Source: Pseudomonas sp. Au-Pse12 (GTDB lineage Bacteria; Pseudomonadota; Gammaproteobacteria; Pseudomonadales; Pseudomonadaceae). Taken from it: a stretch of 64,000 nucleotides of DNA. The notes beneath the pieces were generated by a model. The model saw only the letters and a program-made list of their open reading frames with translations, did no database searches and was not told the origin of the DNA. Below, piece after piece: positions 56,662-64,000 of this stretch (position 1 is its first letter; every line of letters starts with the position of its first letter). The stretch covers positions 124,001 through 188,000 of the forward strand of contig NZ_JAJTTH010000010.1 of the NCBI RefSeq assembly GCF_021341665.1. The letters are read 5' to 3'. The translations under genes were made by a program, and so were the position numbers.

Positions 56662-57858
56662 CTAGCGCTCTTGCGGCGTCGGCGAAGGATCGTTCAACGG
56701 CGCGTGGCTGTCGTCGATTTTTACCGGCGAGCCGTTCTTCAGTTTCATCTGGCCACTGGTGATCACCAGGTCGCCTTCCTTGACCCCGGACAGCACCGCC
56801 ACCTGGTCGCCACGCTTGGGGCCGGTCTCGATGAAGGTCTGTTGCGCGCTGAGCACGGCCTCGCCCTGGTCGTTGTTTTTCTGGACGGCGATGAACACCG
56901 TGGTGCCGTAGGGGTTATAGGTGACCGAGGTCTGGGGCAGGGTCAGGTAGCGCTGGGTGCCGCCGGAGGCCACCACGGCGCGGGCGAACATGCCGGGCAC
57001 CAGGCTGCGCTTGGGGTTGTCGATGGTGGCCTCCACCGTGACGTTGCGCGTGGCGGGGTCGAACTGGGTGTCGATGGAGCTGACCCGGCCCGTGAACGTC
57101 TGCTTGGGCAGGCCGTCGGCGCTGACCGTGACGCTTTGGCCAAGGGCGACCTGCTGTACCTGGGCCTGGGGCACGTTGAAGTCGATGTAGATCGGGTCGA
57201 AGGTCTGCAGGTTGGCGATCTTGTCCCCCGGGTTGAGGTACTGCCCGGGGTTGACCGCGGTGAGGCCGATGCGCCCGGCAAAGGGCGCGCGGATGCTCTT
57301 TTTCGCCACCAGCGCGCGCTGCTGTTCGGCGGCGGCCAGCTTGGCCTTGAGGTCGGCCTCGTCGGCTTCGACCTGGGCCTGGGACACCGCGTTGACCTTC
57401 AGTTGCGCGCGGTCGCGCTTGAGCACCGTGCCGGCCAGGGCCGCGGTGGCCTCCAGGGCGTGCAGCTGGGCGATGTCGGAATCGGCATTGAGCTGCACCA
57501 GCAGATCGCCCGCCGCCACCTCCTGGCCGGGCTTGAAGCCGAGGCTGCGCACGATGCCGCCGACCTCGGTGGTGACATCCACCCCGCGCACGGTTTTCAT
57601 CGAACCGACGGCGGAAACGTTGGGCTGCCATTCCTCGTACTGCGCCTTGATCGCGGTGACCACGGCGGCTGGCAGGGGCACCTTGGCCTGGGCGATCAGC
57701 TTGGAGATCTGCGCGAACTTGACCCCGCCGATCACCGCGACGATCAGCAGCACCACGCCGAGCATGATCAGCATCGGCCGCAGCAGCCGGCGCTTGCGCG
57801 GCGCCTGGGGGGCGGCGCCAGGGTGCGCAGGGGAGGGGCTGGAGTTGACGTCGGCCAT
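56662..57858 (-). CDS. RND efflux periplasmic adaptor (membrane fusion protein)
   Basis: A 398-aa adaptor with one N-terminal membrane anchor (LLRPMLIMLGVVLLIVAVIGG, about 28-48) instead of a lipobox. It has lipoyl halves (GFKPGQEVAAGDLLVQLN and IRAPFAGRIG), a short alpha-hairpin (about 120-155) and beta-barrel segments. It bridges the RND pump and the outer membrane channel. Start 57858 lies 12 nt after the OMF stop, tightly in the same operon. Confidence 0.93.
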   Translation of the reverse strand: MADVNSSPSPAHPGAAPQAPRKRRLLRPMLIMLGVVLLIVAVIGGVKFAQISKLIAQAKVPLPAAVVTAIKAQYEEWQPNVSAVGSMKTVRGVDVTTEVGGIVRSLGFKPGQEVAAGDLLVQLNADSDIAQLHALEATAALAGTVLKRDRAQLKVNAVSQAQVEADEADLKAKLAAAEQQRALVAKKSIRAPFAGRIGLTAVNPGQYLNPGDKIANLQTFDPIYIDFNVPQAQVQQVALGQSVTVSADGLPKQTFTGRVSSIDTQFDPATRNVTVEATIDNPKRSLVPGMFARAVVASGGTQRYLTLPQTSVTYNPYGTTVFIAVQKNNDQGEAVLSAQQTFIETGPKRGDQVAVLSGVKEGDLVITSGQMKLKNGSPVKIDDSHAPLNDPSPTPQER

Positions 57859-57870
57859 GGTGGGTCTCAC

Positions 57871-59523
57871 TTAAGGCAAGGGGGCAGGTCGAGTGGCTGG
57901 CGCGGCAGTTGCGGGCACCGGCGGCCGGTCGGCTTGAGCGTGTTCACGGTGATGGGGCGCGGGTGGCGGATACATTTCCTGGAGCGACGGCCAGCCGAAA
58001 CGATCAGGGCTGCCGAGGCTCGCGGGGGCGACGTCGTGGCGCTGCCACCAGCCGCCACCGAGGGCCTGGAACAGCGCCGTGGTGTCGCTGTAGCGCGTGG
58101 CCTGGGCCCGCACCCGGCTGACGATTGCATTCTGGTAGCTCTGCTGCGCGGTCAGCAGGTTCAGGTAGCCCACCGCGCCCAGGCGGTACTGGGCCTGGGC
58201 CAGTTCCAGGCTCTGGCGCGCGGCGGTTTCGGCGGCCACTTGCTGTTGCAGGGCCTCGGCATCGGCCTGCAGCGCGCGCAGGGCATTGGCCACATCCTGG
58301 AACGCGGCGATCACCGTGCCGCGATAGCGCGCCGCGGCCTGGTCATAGGCGGCCACGGCGGCGCGCTTGCGATGTTCCAGGGCGCCGGCATCGAACAGCG
58401 GCTGGGCGATGGAGCCGGCCAGGCTCCAGACCCCGGTGCCGGAAGAGAACAGCTTGCTGCCCGCCAGCGCCGAGGAACCCAGGGACCCGGTGATGCTGAA
58501 CTGCGGCAACTGGTTGGCGATGGCCACGCCGATATCGGCGCTGGCCTGATGCAACTGGGCTTCGGCTGCGCGCACGTCGGGCCGTTGCTCGACAATCGCC
58601 GAAGGCAGGCTCAGGGGCAGTTCCTCGGGCAGGTGCAGGGCGGCCAGCTGGAAGTGTTCGCCACGGTCCTGGCTGGGGAAACGGCCCAGGTAGGCCTGCA
58701 ACTGGTTGCGGGTCTGCGCCAGCTGCTTGTGCAAGGGCGGCAGCGTGGCGCGGGTCTGGGCCAGGGTGGCTTGCTGGGTCAGCACGTCGCTGTCGCCGAT
58801 GGCGCCCAGTTGGCGCTGCGCCTGCAACAGGTCGAGCTGGTCGCCTTGCAGGCGGATCACGGTTTCGGTGGCGGCGATCTGGTCGCGGATCGAAGCCAGG
58901 CTGATGGCGGTGTTCACCAGGTTGGCGGTCAGGGTCAGGTAGGTTGCCTCCAGCTGGTAGCGCTGATAGTCGGCCGCGGCGCCGCTGGCCTCGATCTGCC
59001 GGCGAGTGCCGCCGAACACGTCGGGGGCGTAGGACACGCTCAGCGACGCCGAATTGACCGTGAAGATCTGCGCCGAGGAACCGCCCGCCGCGCCGGCGGA
59101 GCCCAGGGCGCTGGCGGCGGACAGCTTCTGGCGGGTTTTCGAGGCCGAAGCGCTGAGCGAGGGAAACAGCGACGCCTGTTCGGCGTACAGCAGTTCATTG
59201 GCCTGGCGCAGCGCGGCTTGGGCGGCGCCGATGTCCGGGTTGGCCTGCAGCGCTTCCTGCACCAGGGCATTGAGTGGCGGCGAGCGGAACAGCGTCCACC
59301 ACTGCCCGGGAATGTCCATGCCGCTGACCAGCCGCTGCGCCGCGCCGCCGTCGGCGATCCCAGCCGCGGCGGTGCTCGGCGGCAGTGGCGTGGCGCTGTA
59401 GCCGGCGTCCTGGCTCAGTTCCGGGCGGCTGAAATCCGGCCCCACGGCGCAGCCGGCCAGGACGCTGGCGCAGGCCAGGCTCAAGGGCAGCAGGGCGGAT
59501 GGCAAGCGCGAGGTGTGGCTCAT
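57871..59523 (-). CDS. RND efflux outer membrane channel lipoprotein (OMF, NodT type)
   Basis: A 550-aa TolC-like outer membrane factor with a lipoprotein signal ending LAGC (Cys about residue 24), then CAVGPDFSRPEL, typical of NodT-family channels. Two repeats of the long alpha-helical barrel occur (about 60-270 and 280-490). The C-terminus carries an unusual ~60-residue extension rich in Pro, Ala and His (ending ...ATAAPATRPAPLP), which most relatives (about 470-490 aa) lack. Its start overlaps the TetR stop by ATGA. Confidence 0.9.
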   Translation of the reverse strand: MSHTSRLPSALLPLSLACASVLAGCAVGPDFSRPELSQDAGYSATPLPPSTAAAGIADGGAAQRLVSGMDIPGQWWTLFRSPPLNALVQEALQANPDIGAAQAALRQANELLYAEQASLFPSLSASASKTRQKLSAASALGSAGAAGGSSAQIFTVNSASLSVSYAPDVFGGTRRQIEASGAAADYQRYQLEATYLTLTANLVNTAISLASIRDQIAATETVIRLQGDQLDLLQAQRQLGAIGDSDVLTQQATLAQTRATLPPLHKQLAQTRNQLQAYLGRFPSQDRGEHFQLAALHLPEELPLSLPSAIVEQRPDVRAAEAQLHQASADIGVAIANQLPQFSITGSLGSSALAGSKLFSSGTGVWSLAGSIAQPLFDAGALEHRKRAAVAAYDQAAARYRGTVIAAFQDVANALRALQADAEALQQQVAAETAARQSLELAQAQYRLGAVGYLNLLTAQQSYQNAIVSRVRAQATRYSDTTALFQALGGGWWQRHDVAPASLGSPDRFGWPSLQEMYPPPAPHHREHAQADRPPVPATAAPATRPAPLP

Positions 59524-60212
59524 GAAGGCTTCCTGGCGTAGGCGGTGGCGTACAGGTTTGGCCCCGTCAGGCCATTCATCAGCAACGCCAGCGTGTGCTT
59601 GCGTACCTGATCGCGGGTCAGGCTGAGCGTGGGGTTGACCTCATGCCAGATACGCGCGGTGGCTTGGGGCAGCATCACCTGGGCGAGCATCGAGATGAAC
59701 AGCAGGTGTGGATCGATGCGCGGGTTGATTTCGCCCAGGGCCTGGGCATCGATGACCTTCTGCCGGAAGGCCCGGGTGCGCTGCGGGGGAATATGGCGGA
59801 ACACCCGTTCGCGCAGCAGGCCGCCGACCTGGATGATCTCGCGCAGCCACAGCGCCGGCAGCCAGGGCGCCTTGTCGATGACGTCGAACATCCGCGTCAG
59901 CAGGCCCTGGATCAGTTCCAGGGCGTTTTCGCGGCCCAGGTCGGCCGGCTCCCAGATGGCCTGCAACAGCGGCAGCAAGCGTTCCTCGACCACGGCGTCG
60001 TAGAGCGATTCACGGGTGTCGAACCAGTAATGCACCATGGCCGAGGTGACGGTTCCAGCCTTGGCGATCTGCGCCACGGTGGTGTTGGCGATGCCGCGAT
60101 CGGCGAACAGCAGGATCGCCGCGTCCAGCAGGCGTTCGCGGCCACTGCCATCATCCTTGCGGGGGCGTCGGCCAGCGCTGGGGAGCGGTGCCGACGGCGG
60201 CTGCTTGTTCAT
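59520..60212 (-). CDS. TetR-family regulator of the efflux operon
   Basis: A 230-aa TetR repressor. The N-terminal HTH (RLLDAAILLFADRGIANTTVAQIAKAGTVTSAMVHYWF, about 33-70) is followed by a helical ligand domain. Being the first gene of the OMF-MFP-RND transcript, and coupled to it by a 4-nt overlap, it should repress itself and the pump. Start 60212 is chosen, since MNKQPPSAPL follows; a start at 60248 is less likely. Confidence 0.9.
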   Translation of the reverse strand: MNKQPPSAPLPSAGRRPRKDDGSGRERLLDAAILLFADRGIANTTVAQIAKAGTVTSAMVHYWFDTRESLYDAVVEERLLPLLQAIWEPADLGRENALELIQGLLTRMFDVIDKAPWLPALWLREIIQVGGLLRERVFRHIPPQRTRAFRQKVIDAQALGEINPRIDPHLLFISMLAQVMLPQATARIWHEVNPTLSLTRDQVRKHTLALLMNGLTGPNLYATAYARKPS

Positions 60213-60321
60213 ATTCTCTCTGGCCGAGCAATCGATGGTTCGTTGCAACAGGACAATGCAGAGCGGCGCAACAGCGGGATAAGCGCCCCTCGCGCCTGGG
60301 GCGGCGCGAGGTGTGATGAAC

Positions 60322-60343
60322 GTTAATTGATGAGTTAGTTAAC
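60322..60343. promoter_or_regulatory. TetR operator candidate (GTTAA-N12-TTAAC)
   Basis: GTTAA (60322-60326) and TTAAC (60339-60343) form an AT-rich dyad; extended to seven bases per arm, six of seven pair. It lies about 110 bp before the TetR start in an otherwise GC-rich stretch, and is the best visible site for repressor binding at the efflux promoter. Confidence 0.45.
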
Positions 60344-60441
60344 CGCCAATAGAGGAAATCTTGTGCGCACCGGCGATCGGTGTCCTGCGGCTATGTGTCC
60401 CGCCGACAGCCCCAGGCCAGGGCCTTCGCCCCGCTGGTGGC

Positions 60442-60891
60442 CTACCAGTGATCGAACAGTTGCTTGACCTGGGTCGCCTGGTTGCAGCGCAGCAGGGCCT
60501 GGCGAAAGCGCGGGTTGCCGAACAACCGGGCGGTGTCCGCGAGCAGGTCGAGGTGCTGCTGGTCGGCGGGGGCGGGCACCAGCAGCACGAGGATATCGCT
60601 GACCGGCTGCTGGTCGGGCGCGGCGAAGGCCATGGCGGCCTGCGGTCGCAGGTACAACGCGTGGATGCGATCGAGTTCGGCGAGTCGTGCATGGGGCACC
60701 GCCACCCCCTCGCCGATCGCGGTGCTGGCGGCCTGTTCCCGGCGCCACAGGCTGGCCGTGACTCCGTCCGCCGGCAGTTGCCGGGTCTCTTGCAGATGCT
60801 GGCCGACCTGTTCGAACAGGCGCTGTTTGCTTGAGACGTTGACGGCCAGGAGGATGTCTTCGACCTGCAGGTAGCGCGCGACTTTGCTCAT
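60442..60891 (-). CDS. PTS IIA domain protein (fructose/nitrogen type)
   Basis: A 149-aa stand-alone EIIA of the fructose/PtsN family. The phosphorylatable His is H67 in GEGVAVPHARL, and LLVPAPADQQHLDLLADTARLF matches the family's second half. There is no EIIB or EIIC beside it, so it may act as a regulatory phosphocarrier rather than in sugar uptake. PtsN itself sits elsewhere beside rpoN in Pseudomonas, so this is a paralogue. Start 60891 has GGAGAA upstream. It is 107 nt downstream of the solute-binding protein gene on the same strand. Confidence 0.85.
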   Translation of the reverse strand: MSKVARYLQVEDILLAVNVSSKQRLFEQVGQHLQETRQLPADGVTASLWRREQAASTAIGEGVAVPHARLAELDRIHALYLRPQAAMAFAAPDQQPVSDILVLLVPAPADQQHLDLLADTARLFGNPRFRQALLRCNQATQVKQLFDHW

Positions 60892-60998
60892 GGGGTTCTC
60901 CGGGAGTTTCGAGGCTGGCTTGCAGGCTATTGAAGCGCATCTGTCGGGCCGGCGGATGCACGGGCGAGCAGTCTTTACGAACTCTTTAGATCGCCGGC

Positions 60999-62045
60999 CT
61001 AGCGCGCAGCCCAGGCGTTGAAGCGTTCCTCCAGTTCTTGCCCATGCTCGATCCAGAAGTCGCTGTCGACTTTCAGCGCCAGGGCCAGGTTCTGTGGCGC
61101 GGTGGGGAAGTTGCGCTGGGTCTCGGGCGCGATCAGCGCCAGCGTCTGCTTGTGGGTCGGGCCGTTGTGCATGATTTCGGCGAACTGTTTCTGCTGCGCC
61201 GGCTGGCTGGCGAAAGCGATGAACTGCAACGCCGCCGGCACATTCGGGCTGCCCTTGACGATGCCCCAACTGTCCATGTCGTAGAGGTTGCCGTCCCACA
61301 CCAGCGGGAAGTCATAGCCGGCCTGTTGGGCACTGACGGCGCGGGCGGTGTAGACCGAGGTCATGGCGACGTCCCCGGCTGCCAGCCACTGCAAGGGCTG
61401 GGCCCCCGATTCCCACCACTGGATCTGTTGCTTGATCTGCTCCAGCTTGCGAAACGCACGGTCCACGCCATCGGCCTCACGCAGCACGGTGTACACCTGA
61501 TCGCGGGGGACGCCATCGGCCATCAGGGCGATCTCCAGGGTCAGCTTGGCGCCTTTGTGCAGGGCCCGCTTGCCGGGAAAGGTCTTCAGGTCCCACAGGT
61601 CGGCCCAGCCGGTCGGCGCCTTGGCCACGGCCTTGGGGTTGTAGGCCAGGGCGGTGGACCAGATGAAGATGCCCACCCCGCATTCGCTCAGGGCACCCTC
61701 GATAAAGTCGTTCTGAGCCACGTCGGGCATGGCCGGCAGCCGCTCGAACAAGCCCTCGTCGCAACCGCGCTGGATGTCGGCATGGTCGACTTCGACCACG
61801 TCCCAGCCGACGCTCCCGGTCTCGACCATGGCCTTGATCATGCCGATCTCGCCGTTGTACTCGCCGGCGCGGATCGTCATCGAATGCTGCTGCTCGAAGG
61901 GGCGGTAGAACGCCTGCTGCTGGGCTTGCTTGTTCAGCCCGCCGACGGAGACAACGGTCAGGGTTTCGGCCTGGGCCGCGTGGCAGAGCAGCGCCAGGGT
62001 CAGGGGCGGGGTCAGGATCAGGGCACCGAGGGTGGTTTTCAGCAT
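60999..62045 (-). CDS. PotD/PotF-like extracellular solute-binding protein
   Basis: A 348-aa periplasmic binding protein of the spermidine/putrescine type. The signal peptide is LKTTLGALILTPPLTLALLCHAAQA, cleaved before ETLTVVSVGG. The family pattern includes GEIGMIKAMVETGSVGWDVVEVDHAD and WADLWDLKTFPGKR. Ligands of such proteins are polyamines or small organic acids/amino acids. No ABC permease or ATPase gene is next to it, so it is an orphan component here. ATG 62045 has AAGGAAG upstream. Divergent from the LysR gene at 62280, its probable regulator. Confidence 0.9.
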   Translation of the reverse strand: MLKTTLGALILTPPLTLALLCHAAQAETLTVVSVGGLNKQAQQQAFYRPFEQQHSMTIRAGEYNGEIGMIKAMVETGSVGWDVVEVDHADIQRGCDEGLFERLPAMPDVAQNDFIEGALSECGVGIFIWSTALAYNPKAVAKAPTGWADLWDLKTFPGKRALHKGAKLTLEIALMADGVPRDQVYTVLREADGVDRAFRKLEQIKQQIQWWESGAQPLQWLAAGDVAMTSVYTARAVSAQQAGYDFPLVWDGNLYDMDSWGIVKGSPNVPAALQFIAFASQPAQQKQFAEIMHNGPTHKQTLALIAPETQRNFPTAPQNLALALKVDSDFWIEHGQELEERFNAWAAR

Positions 62046-62279
62046 GGCTGGTCTTCCTTCTTGTTGTTGTTTTAAAGATCGCGAGCACCATCCTAGCGAG
62101 CACGGCTGGCGCCCATGAGGAATAAAAGGCGCGCCCGGCGGGAGGGTTTTTCTCACGGCGTTGCACAGGCATCGCCTCGGCGCCGGCAGGCTGGGTAAGA
62201 TCCAGACCTTGGCGCAACCCGTTACCGGAACCGGGAGCTGTGCCCGGACCCTCGTCGGTGTGTGCCTAGGAGCCCAGCC

Positions 62280-63197
62280 ATGAACAACTTCACTGACTAT
62301 CGCCTGCCTTCCCTGGATGCCTTGCTGGCCTTCCAGGCGGGCGCGCAGTTGCAGAGTTTCGAGCGCGCGGCCGATGCCCTGTCGCTCACCGGCAGCGCCT
62401 TGCGCAAGCGCATTGCAGGCCTGGAGCAACTGCTGGGCGTGGCGTTGTTCGAGCGCCAGGGCGGCACCCTGGTGCTGACGGTGCAGGGGCAGGTCTACCT
62501 GGAGCAGATCAGCCCGATCCTCGCGCAGTTGCGGGCGATCCCCGGGCACCAGCGGCCCGTGCAGCGCAAGCAGCACCTGACGGTCAGTTGCCCGCCGACC
62601 TTCGCCCGTCAGGTGCTCATCCCGCGGTTGCAGGAGCACAGCCTGGCCTACCCGGACGTCGACATGCAGATCCAGCTGAGCGCGCCGATGGGCAGTGTCG
62701 ATGGCAGTGCTTGCGACGTGCTGATCAGTGGCGACAGCGCCGAGGTCGCGCCGGGTCAGCGGCTGCTCGACGAACAATTGCAGCCCATGGCCGCACCGGC
62801 CTTGCTGGCGCGTTTCCCGGGCCTGGACCCCGTGCGGGATTTCGCCCGCTTGCCCTTGTTGCGTTCTCCCCTGGAGCCCTGGCGGCCCTGGTTCATGCAG
62901 GCCGGCCTGGAGCTTGTCGAGCCGCGCCAGGGCCCGGCCCTGCTGGACCTGGGCATGATGCTTGAGGCGGCGGCCAAGGCTCAGGGCGTGGTCCTGGCGC
63001 GCCCCTCGCTGGCACAGGCGTGGCTGGCCGATGGGCAGTTGGTGGCTATTGGCGAGGTGCGCAGCGAGCCCTCCTTTCACTACCAGCTGCGGGTTCGCCA
63101 GCCATCCCCGGCGGCAGAAGCCTTCAGCCGCTGGGTGACCCGGGTCTGTCATGAAACCGTGCTTGAGGCGCAGGCACGCTTGCAGCATTCGCTGTAG
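62280..63197 (+). CDS. LysR-family transcriptional regulator (GcvA-like)
   Basis: A 305-aa LysR regulator. The HTH region FQAGAQLQSFERAADALSLTGSALRKRIAGLEQLLG lies at about residues 17-52, with FERQGGTLVLTVQGQVYLEQI following, and a C-terminal ligand domain. ATG 62280 has AGGAG upstream. A 234-bp gap separates it from the divergent solute-binding protein gene; the lldD-like gene follows 92 bp downstream. Either could be its target. Confidence 0.9.
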   Translation: MNNFTDYRLPSLDALLAFQAGAQLQSFERAADALSLTGSALRKRIAGLEQLLGVALFERQGGTLVLTVQGQVYLEQISPILAQLRAIPGHQRPVQRKQHLTVSCPPTFARQVLIPRLQEHSLAYPDVDMQIQLSAPMGSVDGSACDVLISGDSAEVAPGQRLLDEQLQPMAAPALLARFPGLDPVRDFARLPLLRSPLEPWRPWFMQAGLELVEPRQGPALLDLGMMLEAAAKAQGVVLARPSLAQAWLADGQLVAIGEVRSEPSFHYQLRVRQPSPAAEAFSRWVTRVCHETVLEAQARLQHSL

Positions 63198-63289
63198 GAA
63201 AGTTACGCCCGACAAGCGCGAAATCTTTTCCCGGTCATACCGCGGGCGGGTCGTTAATCTCCCGCTGAACCTCAATCGGGAGCGGGCCA

Positions 63290-64000
63290 ATGCCCATCAT
63301 CACCTGTATCGAAGACCTGCGTGCAATGGCCCAGCGGCGTGTGCCGCGGATGTTCTATGACTATGTCGATGGCGGTTCCTGGACCGAGAGCACCTACCAG
63401 GCCAACCAGGCCGACTTCAGCGCGATCAAGCTGCGCCAGCGGGTCGCGCGCAACATCGAGCGGCGCTCGCTCAGCACCCGGCGACTGGGCATCGACATGG
63501 CCATGCCGCTGGCCATCGCGCCCACCGGCCTGGCCGGAATGATCCACGCCGACGGCGAGATCCTTGCCGCCCGCGCCGCCACCGCCGCCGGCATTCGCTA
63601 CACCCTGTCGACGGTGAGCATTTGCTCCCTGGAGGACATCGCCCAAGCCATTGCCGCGCCTTTCTGGTTCCAGCTCTACGTGATGCGCGACCGAAAGTTC
63701 GTTGCCCGCCTGATCGACCGGGCCAAGGCCGCCGGTTGTGATGCCCTGGTTCTGACCCTTGATCTGCAGTTGAGCGGCCAGCGCCACAAGGACCTGAAAA
63801 ACGGCCTCAGCATTCCACCGCGGCTGACCCCCTCCAGCCTGTTGAACATCCTCGGCAAGCCACGCTGGATCAAAGGGATGCTGGGCACGCGCCGGCACCA
63901 CTTCGGCAACATCATGGGGCACGTCAAAGGCGTTGATGACATGCAGCAGCTGGCGGAGTGGACTTACCAGCAGTTCGACCCGCGCCTGAGCTGGGACGAC
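63290..64000 (+). CDS. lldD: FMN-dependent alpha-hydroxy acid dehydrogenase (L-lactate dehydrogenase type), 3' truncated by window end
   Basis: The first 237 residues of an FMN enzyme that oxidises L-lactate or a similar 2-hydroxy acid. Family marks seen: RRVPRMFYDYVDGGSWTES, the FMN segment LAIAPTGLAGMIHADGE, PFWFQLYVMRDR, and LTLDLQLSGQRHKDLKNG. Catalytic His and the C-terminal Gly-rich phosphate site lie beyond the window edge. ATG 63290 has GGGAG upstream. The symbol is by family; mandelate or glycolate specificity is not excluded. Confidence 0.85.
   Translation, partial: MPIITCIEDLRAMAQRRVPRMFYDYVDGGSWTESTYQANQADFSAIKLRQRVARNIERRSLSTRRLGIDMAMPLAIAPTGLAGMIHADGEILAARAATAAGIRYTLSTVSICSLEDIAQAIAAPFWFQLYVMRDRKFVARLIDRAKAAGCDALVLTLDLQLSGQRHKDLKNGLSIPPRLTPSSLLNILGKPRWIKGMLGTRRHHFGNIMGHVKGVDDMQQLAEWTYQQFDPRLSWDD

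Noticed and set aside
54269-59541. Long plus-strand open frames opposite the RND, MFP and OMF genes
   Set aside because: Same composition artefact; the minus-strand proteins have full family signatures.
53576-60212. Assigning the efflux operon as mexPQ-opmE, emhABC or another named pump
   Set aside because: The TetR-OMF-MFP-RND order does not match these well, and eye comparison cannot separate HAE1 subfamilies. No symbol was given.

Overview
The window is GC-rich, densely coded chromosomal DNA from a Pseudomonas, most likely of the P. fluorescens group (P. protegens / P. chlororaphis-like). This rests on nfuA next to a cobalamin gene block, fluorescens-type intergenic repeats (GTAGCCGCTGCC... 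and GTAGGAGCCGGCTTGCCGGCGAA...), RND efflux, MHS transporters and many LysR regulators. No rRNA, tRNA, CRISPR, phage or insertion sequence was found. The sequence begins just upstream of nfuA and ends inside an lldD-like gene.

Region 1 (1-10.4 kb), cobalt and cobalamin. nfuA is followed by two divergent cobalamin gene sets, each led by its own cobalamin riboswitch: cbtB-cbtA-cobE-cobM on the minus strand and cobW-cobN-chlI/chlD on the plus strand. The last gene carries a textbook -1 frameshift signal (A AAA AAG, 5-nt spacer, perfect 13-bp hairpin). One gene can therefore give both the small (ChlI-like) and the medium (ChlD-like) cobaltochelatase subunit to partner CobN. Four tandem ~148-bp repeats follow, and the first supplies the chlD stop codon.

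Region 2 (10.9-22 kb). A phospholipase-D-like protein is followed by a tyrosinase with a DUF2182 membrane protein. Facing them is a minus-strand operon of an FAD amino acid/amine oxidase, a ThDP 2-keto-acid decarboxylase and an exported TPR-like protein. Together they look like oxidative handling of an aromatic amino acid or amine, but the substrate is unknown. A LysR gene lies beyond.

Region 3 (22-36.4 kb), catabolism. A tartrate/malate-dehydrogenase-like enzyme, an aldehyde dehydrogenase, an SDR and a cyclase-family hydrolase form one run. A PAS-LuxR regulator is divergent from a thiolase, acyl-CoA ligase and MHS permease set. Then come an amino acid permease, ornithine cyclodeaminase and acetylpolyamine amidohydrolase, with a divergent Lrp regulator.

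Region 4 (36.4-47.6 kb), signalling. A minus-strand operon encodes a hybrid kinase, an REC-EAL phosphodiesterase, a hybrid kinase with HPt and an RcsB-like regulator. The order matches the Pvr/Rcs system known beside cupD fimbriae in P. aeruginosa PA14. Here it is divergent from an autotransporter adhesin, with two RcsAB-box-like sites at the junction.

Region 5 (47.6-64 kb). An NAD(P)-binding epimerase-like protein, a LysR regulator, a DHFR-like reductase with its TetR regulator, an ATP-grasp protein, a serine beta-lactamase-fold hydrolase, a TetR-OMF-MFP-RND efflux operon, a PTS IIA protein, an orphan PotD-like binding protein, a LysR regulator and a truncated lldD-like gene.
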